Below are positions 44,769 through 54,009 of a DNA stretch of 64,000 nucleotides, piece by piece. Each line of letters begins with the position of its first letter. The stretch's first letter is position 1. The DNA is taken from positions 1 through 64,000 of the forward strand of contig JANQJF010000040.1 in the NCBI GenBank assembly GCA_028281765.1. Direction: 5' to 3'. The notes below the pieces were generated by a model. It saw only the letters and a program-made list of their open reading frames with translations. It did no database searches and was not told where the DNA came from. The DNA is from Planctomycetota bacterium (lineage in GTDB: Bacteria > Planctomycetota > UBA1135 > UBA2386). Made by a program: the position numbers and the translations under genes.

Positions 44769-46397
44769 TCAGCGGGTCGTCGGCACCACCCGAATCCCGC
44801 GCGCCTCGTCCGTCAGCATCGCGGTCAGCTCCTCCGCTCGATCCCGGCGCACCCACAGCGACGCGAACGTGCCTTCGGGGTTCTCCATCTGCGAGAACTC
44901 GAAGCACACCGTTACGTAGCTCTTCTCGTAGACCGCGAAGTTGCCGCTCGCGAGATCGTCCTTCGGCTCGGGCTTCAGGCCGCCGCCGCCGAGATAGGTG
45001 ATGACATCCGGCGCCCGCTTCACGACATACTCGGAGTCGAACGCGATGTGCCCCGGGTGCCCCTTCGGCAGCCGCTTGCCGCGACGAGCGATGTGCTCGT
45101 CGGTCAACCCGAGCAGATCGATCGTGTGCAGTCGTGAGTAGAACGGGACCGCACCGTTCGCCCACGCGGCGGTCACGGTGTCCTCAGGGAGCGAACGTCC
45201 CAGCCACTTCCCGACCTCGATTTCGCCCTCGACGACGTGATTCTGCGCGACGACGTACTCGTACATCTTCGGCATCGTCATGCCTTGCACGATCACGACG
45301 AGGACCGCGACGGCGAACTGTCGGGCGACCATCGGCGATACAGAAGCCTCGCGGGCGACGGTCCATCCACGCGCACACACCATCGCGCCGACGACCACGG
45401 CCGTGATCGTGAACCGATACGCCGGCATCCAATCGCCACCCGTCGCGACCGGAAACGCCGCGAAGCCGGCAAACGCGACGACGAGCACGAGGTCGACGTG
45501 GTCGATCCGCCGTCGCGCGATGCGCCAGCCTCGGAGCACCAACCAGACCGCGACCAACCCGAGGAGCGCGTAGCCGATCTGCGCAGCCGCGCCCTTCACG
45601 AGGTAGCGCAGGCCGAGCTCGAGCTGATACGCGGGATCCATGCCGCGCTTCGCCGCGATCTGGTTGGGCACCAGGTAGCCGTAGTACGAAACCCGCCAGA
45701 TCATCCACGGTGCGACGAGCGCCAGATAGCCCACGGTCGTCCGTAGACTTCGCCCGACGCGACGTTCGCCCCCGAAGCCGCAGCCTGCGAACAGCGCGAC
45801 GAAAACCCACCCGCCCTCGGGGCGCGCCATCGTGGCCAGACCGGCCAACACGCCGGCCGTCAGCGTCCCACCGCGCGCGCCGACCAACAGCGCCATGACG
45901 ACGAGACACGCGAACAGCGACGTCTCGAGTCCGCAAAACGCGTACGCTGCAAACGACGCCGAGCCACCGACGACCATCGCGGCCAGGAGCCCGGCGCGTC
46001 GATCCCCGCGCGCGCGCAGACTCGCGTATCGCTCGACGGCCCACACCGTGCCCACCGTCGAGACCACGCCGATGAAAACCGCGGCCGACACGATATCGAG
46101 CCCGAACCAACCGTGCAGAGCCGCGAGCATCGCGACGAGCAGGAAGTTCGAGTAGCCCTCGACGCGCTCACCGGGGTTGAACACGACGCCGTGCCCTTCT
46201 GCCCAATTCTGCGCGTAGCGGAACGAGATGAACGCGTCGTCGCGCAGTGCGTCGTAGGCGAGCGCGTGGCAGACGGCGAACACGATCATGCACGGCAACC
46301 CGTAGCGCGCGACGAACCGATCTCGATGCCAGAACGCGACCGGCAGGGCGAGGGCGACGACGGCGGGGATCAGCCAGACGGGCATGGCCCTCGTCAT
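44769..46397 (-). CDS. GT-C-type membrane glycosyltransferase (AftB-like)
   Basis: A 542-aa polytopic membrane protein with about ten hydrophobic segments in residues 1-360, then an extracytoplasmic C-terminal domain of about 170 residues. The first loop contains DDAFISFRYAQNWAEGHG then VFNPGERVEGYSNFL, the acidic signature of GT-C glycosyltransferases such as mycobacterial AftB, which use polyprenyl-phosphate sugars. Sugar and acceptor are unknown. The ATG is preceded by AGGAGGA at 6-nt spacing, one of the few clear Shine-Dalgarno sites here. Confidence 0.75.
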   Translation of the reverse strand: MTRAMPVWLIPAVVALALPVAFWHRDRFVARYGLPCMIVFAVCHALAYDALRDDAFISFRYAQNWAEGHGVVFNPGERVEGYSNFLLVAMLAALHGWFGLDIVSAAVFIGVVSTVGTVWAVERYASLRARGDRRAGLLAAMVVGGSASFAAYAFCGLETSLFACLVVMALLVGARGGTLTAGVLAGLATMARPEGGWVFVALFAGCGFGGERRVGRSLRTTVGYLALVAPWMIWRVSYYGYLVPNQIAAKRGMDPAYQLELGLRYLVKGAAAQIGYALLGLVAVWLVLRGWRIARRRIDHVDLVLVVAFAGFAAFPVATGGDWMPAYRFTITAVVVGAMVCARGWTVAREASVSPMVARQFAVAVLVVIVQGMTMPKMYEYVVAQNHVVEGEIEVGKWLGRSLPEDTVTAAWANGAVPFYSRLHTIDLLGLTDEHIARRGKRLPKGHPGHIAFDSEYVVKRAPDVITYLGGGGLKPEPKDDLASGNFAVYEKSYVTVCFEFSQMENPEGTFASLWVRRDRAEELTAMLTDEARGIRVVPTTR

Positions 46398-46601
46398 AGC
46401 GGGTCCTCCTCATCATTGCCCGGGTGATTGCGCACTCCCGAGTCAGTACCGAGGGACGGTGTACACCGCTCCAACACCGCAGGCGCGCGACAACGCCGCC
46501 CATGCCATCGGTGCTTGGTCGGCCGCCCCCAAGACTCTTCAAGAGCACTTCCACGCGGCGTCGATCTCCTCCGCACACAACCGGGGGAAACGCACAGTCG
46601 C

Positions 46602-49600
46602 ATGGGGAAAATCTCGACACTCGTACTCGTGGGAGTCGGCCTGGCCTTCACCGCCTGCAGCAAGGGCGGCGGATCGTCCGGCGGCGCGAGCACGCCCGGC
46701 GGCGTGGTCTCCCTGCTGATCGATACACTCGGTGTGGTCGGACACTCCCCGGCGGACGACGCGGTACAGATCGATGTCGATGCCGAGATCACCGTCGAGT
46801 TCGACGGCGTAATCGCGGAAGAGTGCCTCGCCGAGCCGGAAACCTGGCTTCGTCCGGCCGGATCGACGACGTCGGTCGACGGCGAGTTTTCCACGTTCAA
46901 CGGTGGCCGCTCGATCCGTTTCCGGCCTGCAGCGAGCCTGCAGGCCGAAACCGACTACACGTTCCAGTTGTCTCCGCTGACCTGCGATGACGACGGACGA
47001 CTCCTCGAAGAGGACTACTCGTTCACATTCCGCACGTTCGACTCGACGCCCCCCAACGTCACGACCGCGACGATCAGCCCCAATGCGACGGACATCCCGC
47101 AGAACGTCACCGTAGACGTAACGTTCGACGAAGCGATCGGTGAGGACTCGGTAGCGCCGGAGACCATCTATCTGCGCGACGTCTTCGGCACGACATACGC
47201 GACGCAGACCACGGTGTCGGGGAGCAAGGTCACCATCGATCCGGATGTGCTCCTGCCGGGTGACCGCGCGTTCGTGCTGGTCGCCCTCGGCGGGAACTCG
47301 GGGGTCGAGGATCGCGCGGGCAACCCGCTCCAGAGTTCGTGGTCGCTCTCGTTTCGAACCACCGGTGACGGCATCAAACCGTCGATGACGTCCGGCTGGC
47401 CGCACTCGGTGGGGAACGCGTCCCCGCGGATCCAGCCGCTGCTCACGTTCTCGGACTCGATGGATCCAGCGAGCGTCGAGAGCGCGTCCGTGCAGTTCCG
47501 CGACGAGTTCTCGAACGTCGTCACCTACGGCATCGCAACCTCCCCGGATCAGATGTCGGTGCGTCTGGTGCCGACGTCGCCGCTGATCACCGGCCGGACC
47601 TACACGATCAACGTCGTCGATGGCGCGGGTGCCGTCACCGATCTCAGCGGCAACACCCTGAGCAGCAGCGGGTTGATCCAGTTCAAGGTGGGGACCGACG
47701 ACACCGACCCGGCTGTCCAGTACGCGTCGCTCCAAGACGGCGAGACTCGGGTCTCCCCCAACGCGGTGCCGACGCTGACCTTCGACGGCTCGCTGGAGGC
47801 CGCACGCATCAGCGACGCGACGGTATCCCTCACGGATCCGGCCGGCGAACGAGTCGCCGCCACCGTGACCGCCGAGAACAGCAACGCGCGCATCCGGATC
47901 GAACCGCTCAACGACCTCCCGGTCGGGAAGACGTACACCGTGCGAATCGCCGGCGGCCCGGATGGCATCCGTGACCTCGCCGGCAACTACATGGCCGCCG
48001 ACCTGGTGCGCACATTCACGACCTCGAACGATGACTCCCTGCCGAGCATGTTGATCACACCGATCAACGGCAGCACGGCCATCAGCCGGGACTCGACGAT
48101 CAGCGTCGTCGCGCATCAGCCACTGGATGCCACGACCGTGGGCCCCTCCACGGTGTACCTGCAGGACAGCATCGGCAACGTGCTCGAGGGCAGCGTGCAG
48201 CTCAGCCGGAGCAATCGCGTGATCCGCTTCATTCCGAACTCCCTGCTGCAGAACGGCGAGACCTACACGTTCACGCTCATCGGCGGCAAGACGGGCGTCC
48301 GTGAGGCATCGGGGAACTGGCTCGGCGCCGACCAGCAGAGTGTGTTTCGCATCTCGCAGAGCACGGATACCGCGCCTCCGATCCTCGACGTTTCGCTCAA
48401 CGACACCGGCAAGGCCCGCCGCACGGGTCGTGTGATGCCCCCGTTCGGGTTCGAGCTGACGGCGGAGTTCTACGACCCGGACACGTTCAATCAGGACCCG
48501 GCCTCGCTGGAACTCGAGCTGTCCGGACCGGCCTCGATCGACGCGGACACGATCTTCGCGGGCGCGACCGTGACCGAGACCACGTTCGCCTACCGCGTCC
48601 CGGAAGACCGCACGCTACCGGCGGGCACCTACACACTGAACGGGCGGCTGAGAGATCTCTCGGGAAACGAGATTGCGGCGATCGCCACGACGTTCGAGGT
48701 CGCGGAGCCCTCGTTCGAGACGCTGCCGTTCGACCGCACACAAGTCGTGTGGGCGCGGTTCGACCTCGACCGCGATGGCAACGGCCGCGCCGACTTCGTC
48801 GACGACCTGATTCGATTGGGCCTCAACGAAGCGAGCGATCAGTCGGCGATCAACGCACGAATGATCGCGACGGTTCGCGACGGCATCCTCGCCCGCGTCC
48901 ACAGGCTCTACGAGCGCAAGATCAACGGGGGCCGGCGTGGCGTGGACTCGGTCCCGATTCGACTCAGCCACCGCCAGCCGCTCGGCGTTCCGTTCATGCA
49001 GATCTCGTGTGGCGGGTTCGATCCGGAAGGCGCCGCCGGACGGACCTTCGGCGATCAGACTTCCGGAACACTCGGGCGCGCGTTCTACGACTATCGCAAC
49101 GAGATCGTGAACGACAACAACACGGGCGTGAATCCAGGCGTAGGCGTGTTCCCGAGCGAGCTTTGGCTGTTCGAGACGGACATCCACCTGCGGGTGTACC
49201 CGTCGTTCGTCACGACCTTCGCGCGGGCGTTCTTGCCCCTCGCTCCGGACCTCGGTGGCACGCCGTTCGGCAGTGACCCGGTCGATGGAACGATCAGCGA
49301 CCCGTCCTTCCAATACGCGACCGCGACCTCAGCCGAGCGTGCGCGCTACAACGTCGTCTACTTGGCCGCAGACCAGTGGGCCACCGCCATCGGCACGATC
49401 CTCGCCCACGAGATCGGCCACTCGCTCGGACTCGTCGCTCCTGGTCGCACGACGGCCGAGCTGCACGGCGACGAGTCGCTGCACAACGAGTTCGCAGGTG
49501 TCACGGACATCATGGGAGCCGCAGTCGGCTACGACGGGCTGGTGTCGCTGAACTACCGATTTCGCGATCTCAACCTCGCATACCTCCGTCACCGGATGCT

Positions 49601-49610
49601 GCTGAAGTAA
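46602..49610 (+). CDS. Lipoprotein with Ig-like repeats and a metzincin-type protease domain
   Basis: A 1002-aa lipoprotein (lipobox FTAC near residue 19, then a Gly/Ser tether). Residues 40-600 hold five or six SbsA/Big_5-type Ig-like units, recognisable by PSMTSGWPHSVGNASPRI and VTPDLSGN/IRDLAGN-type repeats. Residues 690-720 contain DLDRDGNGRADFVDDLIRLG, a dockerin-like calcium loop. The C-terminal 300 residues carry ILAHEIGHSLGLV (HExxHxxG zinc site with catalytic Glu) and, 40 residues later, DIMGA as a Met-turn, as in metzincins. Predicted cell-surface metalloprotease; substrate unknown. The downstream exported gene is 11 nt away. Confidence 0.85.
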   Translation: MGKISTLVLVGVGLAFTACSKGGGSSGGASTPGGVVSLLIDTLGVVGHSPADDAVQIDVDAEITVEFDGVIAEECLAEPETWLRPAGSTTSVDGEFSTFNGGRSIRFRPAASLQAETDYTFQLSPLTCDDDGRLLEEDYSFTFRTFDSTPPNVTTATISPNATDIPQNVTVDVTFDEAIGEDSVAPETIYLRDVFGTTYATQTTVSGSKVTIDPDVLLPGDRAFVLVALGGNSGVEDRAGNPLQSSWSLSFRTTGDGIKPSMTSGWPHSVGNASPRIQPLLTFSDSMDPASVESASVQFRDEFSNVVTYGIATSPDQMSVRLVPTSPLITGRTYTINVVDGAGAVTDLSGNTLSSSGLIQFKVGTDDTDPAVQYASLQDGETRVSPNAVPTLTFDGSLEAARISDATVSLTDPAGERVAATVTAENSNARIRIEPLNDLPVGKTYTVRIAGGPDGIRDLAGNYMAADLVRTFTTSNDDSLPSMLITPINGSTAISRDSTISVVAHQPLDATTVGPSTVYLQDSIGNVLEGSVQLSRSNRVIRFIPNSLLQNGETYTFTLIGGKTGVREASGNWLGADQQSVFRISQSTDTAPPILDVSLNDTGKARRTGRVMPPFGFELTAEFYDPDTFNQDPASLELELSGPASIDADTIFAGATVTETTFAYRVPEDRTLPAGTYTLNGRLRDLSGNEIAAIATTFEVAEPSFETLPFDRTQVVWARFDLDRDGNGRADFVDDLIRLGLNEASDQSAINARMIATVRDGILARVHRLYERKINGGRRGVDSVPIRLSHRQPLGVPFMQISCGGFDPEGAAGRTFGDQTSGTLGRAFYDYRNEIVNDNNTGVNPGVGVFPSELWLFETDIHLRVYPSFVTTFARAFLPLAPDLGGTPFGSDPVDGTISDPSFQYATATSAERARYNVVYLAADQWATAIGTILAHEIGHSLGLVAPGRTTAELHGDESLHNEFAGVTDIMGAAVGYDGLVSLNYRFRDLNLAYLRHRMLLK

Positions 49611-49621
49611 GGAGCCACACG

Positions 49622-50644
49622 ATGAAGTCACTCCAAGTCCTCTTGTGTCTCTCGATCGCCGCGCCAGCGGCGATCGCGCAACAAGGTGCAACGACTCTCG
49701 CCGCGCTCACGCAGCGCGCCGACGTGGTCGCGCAGGTGCGCGCGCTCGCGGTCGACGTCCACCACCCCGAGCGCTGCCGCGCCGTGCTGCGTCCGCTCGC
49801 GACCCTCAAGGGCACGCCGGTTTCGCAGGTCTTCGAGCTCACCGAACCACCCGGCCGTGCATGCGGCCGTGCACTGTTCGGATTGCTGCCCGGCCGTAGC
49901 TACGTCGCGTTCCTCGCACGGGATGCCCACGGAGGCCTCACCCTCGTCGGCGGCGGCGCGCGCGCTTTGGTCGCGCTGGAACCCGGCTTACTGCAGCACG
50001 TCCACGCGCTGACCACAGCCGGCGCCGACGCCCTGGCCTGCGCGATCTCGGGACTCGACTCGGCGTCCGCGCGCGTTCGTGACGACGCCGCGTTCTCGCT
50101 GCCGTTCGTCGCGGGTCTCACCGGGGCATCCTCCGCCCAGCGGATTCGCATCGACGCGGCGCTACGAGACCGCCTGAATCGCGGCGAGCGCACCGCGCTT
50201 CCGCTCCTGCAGTCCGCGACGCGGATGCGGCTGCAGCAATCGGCACCCTTCGTCGTCGATGCATTCCTGCACGCGAAGAACCGGTCGCTGGAGCCGCTGC
50301 TGTGCCGCGCCGCGGCTTCCATCGATCCGCAATCCGCCGGTATCGCGGTCACCAACGAGTGGCTCGAGCTGGCTGGCGCCGAAGACGGCGCCACCGCCAC
50401 GGACCGACTGCTCGCGCTACTCGAAGAGCTGCCGCCGAACGCGGCACGCGCCGGGCTCCTCGCAGCGATGCAGAGCTCCGATCGCAAGCAGCGGATCCGC
50501 GCGGGCGTGGCCTGGCTGCGTAAGGGCCTGGCTCCGCAGGAACTCCGTGCGAGCGTGCGCGGCGACGAGTTCGCCACGTGCGAACTTTGCGTCACGGACG
50601 CACCCACCTTCCGTTCGATTCGTCCCTCGCAGAAGCGCCGATGA
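49622..50644 (+). CDS. Exported helical-repeat protein of unknown function
   Basis: A 340-aa secreted protein: signal peptide ending APAAIAQ, start ATG preceded by AAGGAG at 7-nt spacing. Residues 20-125 form a beta-rich module (VFELTEPPGRACGRALFGLL) and the rest consists of Ala/Leu-rich helices resembling HEAT or ARM repeats. A Cys pair (FATCELC) lies near the C-terminus. No family recognised. It lies between the Ig-like protease gene and a transcription-factor-like gene, overlapping the latter by ATGA. Confidence 0.72.
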   Translation: MKSLQVLLCLSIAAPAAIAQQGATTLAALTQRADVVAQVRALAVDVHHPERCRAVLRPLATLKGTPVSQVFELTEPPGRACGRALFGLLPGRSYVAFLARDAHGGLTLVGGGARALVALEPGLLQHVHALTTAGADALACAISGLDSASARVRDDAAFSLPFVAGLTGASSAQRIRIDAALRDRLNRGERTALPLLQSATRMRLQQSAPFVVDAFLHAKNRSLEPLLCRAAASIDPQSAGIAVTNEWLELAGAEDGATATDRLLALLEELPPNAARAGLLAAMQSSDRKQRIRAGVAWLRKGLAPQELRASVRGDEFATCELCVTDAPTFRSIRPSQKRR

Positions 50645-52677
50645 TCGCGGCTACTCGCCTCTCCACTCCGATCTCCGAACTCGGGCTCCCCAAGCGCGCG
50701 CGAACCGCGTGCGAGGAGCTCGGCATTCAAACCGTGAGCGATGCCCTTCGCGTCGACCGCGCCGCGTTCTTGGCGGTGCCCGGGTGCGGCGTGAAGACCT
50801 TCGAAGCGTTCGAGGCCCGCGTCCGCGAGTTTGCGGAGTCGACGCGCACTCCCGCGCTGCTCACTCTCTTGCCATCGAACCTGCTCGAGGTTCCGATCGC
50901 TCGCCTGTTCTTGCCGGACGAGGTCGTCACCGCGTGTGAGAACCTCGACATCCGCACGATCTCGCAGCTGGTAACGCGCGCCGAGGAGCTCTCGCCGGTC
51001 ATCGGCGCAGACGGAGTCGCCGCACTTCGTGACGAGATCGGTCGACTCGTGGAGCGCGGCGCGACTCGCTTCCTCGACGACGCTCATGACCACGGCGAGA
51101 GCTTCCGGGCGTTCTTCGCGCGGCTCTCGAGCGTCGGCCGAGACCACGAAGACCGCGATCGTTTGCGGCGCCGACTCGGGATCGGGTGCACGGCCGAAAC
51201 ACGCTGGCAACTCGCGACCAAGGCGAAGACCACCGAAGACGAGGTCGCCGAATGGGAGCACGGGTTCGTGTCCGCCGCACACGCGACGTACGGTCGGATG
51301 CTCGAACGCTTGCGCCAGGAGATCGTCACGGAACTCGAGACTTTCGAAGGCGTCCTCACCGGGCACCAGCTCGCGCCGGCGACGATCCTGCGCTCCGCGG
51401 CACTGTCCGCCGGGGACCCCGATCTCCCGCTCCGCGTCGCGAGCTTCCTGTTCCCGAGCGAGTTCCACCACCACGACACCTACCTGTCGACCCGGACGGT
51501 CGAACAGAACGACGAGCTCATTCAGTTGATCCGCCGCTTGTGCAGAACGTCGATGCTGCCCCGCAGCGTCGACGACGTCCGAGCCGCGATCCACGACGCG
51601 GGCTTCGAGGTCCCCCATGACCTCGTGTGCCACGTCGCGCGCACCCACCTGCACCGTTCGGTTCAGATCGACCCGCTCCACGGCGAGATGATCACCGTGC
51701 AGGCGCGCACGGTCGCGGACCGCCTCCAACAGCTGATCGAAGACCGCGCCGGCCCCACACCTCTGGACGAGCTGCTGTTCGACTATCGCGAGCAGTTCCG
51801 TCGCTCGCGTCGCGGCGTGCTCCGGGATCACCTGCGCGGAGACGAACGCTTCCTCGAAGTCGGTGTCGACCTCTGGAGCCTACGCGACCGCCACCTCGAT
51901 GAGCTCGACATCGCGCGGGTCGAAGCCTCGCGCATCCGCGACGTTATCTGTGAGGCCGGGGGGCGACACTCGATCGTCGATCTGTCTGCGCACGCGCCGT
52001 ATGCGGAACGCCAGCTCCACATCATCGCGGACCTGCTGCGCCATGACGCGACCCTGCGGGACCTCGGTCGTCTGGAGTTCTGCCCACGCCATCAGGAGCA
52101 CTCCAAGGTCATGTCCGAGCTCCTGGCCGACATGAGCCGCGCCATGGGAGAGATCCCGCTGGATCGCTTCTTGTCGAACCAGCCGAAGTGGCGACGCACG
52201 CTCGTCGCGACCCTGCTACGACGCAATCGGCAGTTCGTCTCGCCGACTCCGGATCGGGTCGACCTGCTGACGAACTACCCGTTCGACCGGGACCGCATCC
52301 GCCGCGTTCTGATCATCGCCGACCAGTGCCTCGAGCAACACGGCGGCTACTCGACCGTGCAGCAGATCCTGGAGGGCGTCCAGGCGGCGGATCTCGGCGG
52401 GGCGTTCCTGACCGAACACCTGATGCGGGACCTGCTCGTGCGCCACGGTCGCTACGAGTTCCTGCCCGGCGGCATCGTGGCCGAGGCGAGCCTCGGGCTG
52501 ACCGGCTGGATCCAGCAGCGCGCCCGCGAAGCGATCCGCTCCCTGGGCCACGCGCTGACTCCGGACGAGCTGATCCTGGAACGCCCCGAACTGGCCGAAT
52601 TCGGGCACTGCCTGCGTGACTTGCTCGATCAGGACCCGCTGCTCGTACGGCGCGGTGATGCGTTCCAAGTCAGCTAG
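50641..52677 (+). CDS. Putative transcription regulator built of RNA-polymerase-like modules
   Basis: A 678-aa cytoplasmic protein; ATG overlaps the preceding stop (ATGA). Residues 10-62 read as a helix-hairpin-helix like the RNA polymerase alpha C-terminal domain (ISELGLPKRARTACEELGI, FLAVPGCGVKTFEAFEARV), and residues 80-138 as a second, degenerate copy. Residues 168-230 recall sigma region 4 (DRDRLRRRLGIG, KTTEDEVAEWEHGF). Residues 355-678 contain four or five winged-helix-like units ending in motifs such as RFLEVGVDLWSLRD, RQFVSPTPDRVDLL, RYEFLPGGIVAE and DPLLVRRGDAFQV, reminiscent of HARE-HTH or delta-subunit domains. The assignment is by eye; no close family known to me has this order. 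Confidence 0.65.
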   Translation: MIAATRLSTPISELGLPKRARTACEELGIQTVSDALRVDRAAFLAVPGCGVKTFEAFEARVREFAESTRTPALLTLLPSNLLEVPIARLFLPDEVVTACENLDIRTISQLVTRAEELSPVIGADGVAALRDEIGRLVERGATRFLDDAHDHGESFRAFFARLSSVGRDHEDRDRLRRRLGIGCTAETRWQLATKAKTTEDEVAEWEHGFVSAAHATYGRMLERLRQEIVTELETFEGVLTGHQLAPATILRSAALSAGDPDLPLRVASFLFPSEFHHHDTYLSTRTVEQNDELIQLIRRLCRTSMLPRSVDDVRAAIHDAGFEVPHDLVCHVARTHLHRSVQIDPLHGEMITVQARTVADRLQQLIEDRAGPTPLDELLFDYREQFRRSRRGVLRDHLRGDERFLEVGVDLWSLRDRHLDELDIARVEASRIRDVICEAGGRHSIVDLSAHAPYAERQLHIIADLLRHDATLRDLGRLEFCPRHQEHSKVMSELLADMSRAMGEIPLDRFLSNQPKWRRTLVATLLRRNRQFVSPTPDRVDLLTNYPFDRDRIRRVLIIADQCLEQHGGYSTVQQILEGVQAADLGGAFLTEHLMRDLLVRHGRYEFLPGGIVAEASLGLTGWIQQRAREAIRSLGHALTPDELILERPELAEFGHCLRDLLDQDPLLVRRGDAFQVS

Positions 52678-52811
52678 CCAGGGCCGGTTCGGGCCGTGCT
52701 ACCGGTCGCTCGACCCTGTGGTATCCTTCTCGGCCCTCCCGGCGGCGGCCGCCTCCTCGGCGCCGCGGCGACCCCGACACCGCTCGATTCCACACCCCTC
52801 CTGATTCGTCC

Positions 52812-53996
52812 ATGCCTGTCATCCGAGAGACCCGATTCCTGCGAGTGAAGCTCGACATGGTCGGGACCTGCCAGCTGAAGTGCGTCATGTGCCACTTCGC
52901 CCACCCGGAGTTCGTCCCGAACAAGTGGACCATGGGCGAAGAGCTCCTGGAGAAGGTCGCGGGCGACCTCTTCCCGCGCGCACACGACGTAGTGCTGTCG
53001 TCGAGCGCCGAGCCTCTGATGGCGCCGGACCTGCCCCGTGCACTCGAGCTGTGCCGGAAGTACGAAGTCCCCAACTTCCACTTCTCGACCAACGGCATGT
53101 CGCTGACTCAAAAGATCATCGACAAGGTCATCGAGGTCGAGATGCCGCTGCTGACGATTTCAATCGACGCAGCGACCAAGGAGACCTTCGAGGAGATCCG
53201 GACTCCCGCGAAGTTCGACAAGCTGATGTCGCGCTTCGATCTGATCAACGAGCGTCGCAAGGCCCTCGGCTCGAAGCTCGAGCTGAGCGCGACCGCCGTG
53301 CTGATGCACCGCAACATCCACGAGATGCCCGACCTCGTGCGTCTGATGCACTCGAAGGGCGTCAAGTACATGAACTTCGTGCACATGGCCGTCATCGGCG
53401 GGATGGACCTCGAGAAGGAATCCCTCCTGAACGAGCCGAAGCTGTGCAACGACACGATGGCCGAAGTGCAGCAAGTCGCCGACGAACTCGGCATGCAGGT
53501 CGTGATGCCGATCCCGCTTGCAGAAGAGAACGCGCAGATCGACGACAACGACGTCCCCGAATCCGACGAGGGTGGCGGCAACGCGCTGATCGCGGACGAG
53601 GAAGTCTCGACGGTCTCCGTCGACGAGTACCTCAACCACAAGAACCGCGAGTTCCTCCTCCGGGTCAAGAACAAGAAGCACCACAACCGCCCGTGCTACT
53701 TCCCGTGGTACTACATCCACGTCAATCCGGACGGCACGGTTTTCCCGTGCGGTTCGTGGTGGGAACACACCACGTTCGGTGACTTCAAGACCCAGACGTT
53801 CGAAGAGATCTGGACCGGCGAGAAGTTCATGGAGCTGCGGAAGCAGCTCCACACGATGAACCTCCGCAAGACCTGCGCAAACTGCGCGGTCTCCAACATG
53901 GGTCGCCCCGACGTCAAAGCCTCGTTCGCCCAGCGCGCGAAGTTCCGCGCCGCCGCGCGCGCCGCGGCCGGCGTCGACGACTCCAACCCGGTGTGA
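52812..53996 (+). CDS. Radical SAM protein with SPASM-type C-terminal domain
   Basis: A 394-aa iron-sulfur enzyme. The radical SAM cluster motif is CQLKCVMC (Cys20, 24, 27), followed by LSSSAEPLMAPDL, FSTNGMSLT and TISIDAATKETFEEIR. The C-terminal region has CYFPWYYIHVNPDGTVFPCGSW and CANCAVSNMG, a SPASM/twitch-like extra cluster site found in peptide- or protein-modifying enzymes and in lipid/cofactor enzymes. The product is not evident. It is followed 13 nt later by a membrane-protein gene, so the pair may act together on an envelope compound. Confidence 0.9.
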   Translation: MPVIRETRFLRVKLDMVGTCQLKCVMCHFAHPEFVPNKWTMGEELLEKVAGDLFPRAHDVVLSSSAEPLMAPDLPRALELCRKYEVPNFHFSTNGMSLTQKIIDKVIEVEMPLLTISIDAATKETFEEIRTPAKFDKLMSRFDLINERRKALGSKLELSATAVLMHRNIHEMPDLVRLMHSKGVKYMNFVHMAVIGGMDLEKESLLNEPKLCNDTMAEVQQVADELGMQVVMPIPLAEENAQIDDNDVPESDEGGGNALIADEEVSTVSVDEYLNHKNREFLLRVKNKKHHNRPCYFPWYYIHVNPDGTVFPCGSWWEHTTFGDFKTQTFEEIWTGEKFMELRKQLHTMNLRKTCANCAVSNMGRPDVKASFAQRAKFRAAARAAAGVDDSNPV

Positions 53997-54009
53997 CCGA
54001 GCCGCCCGT

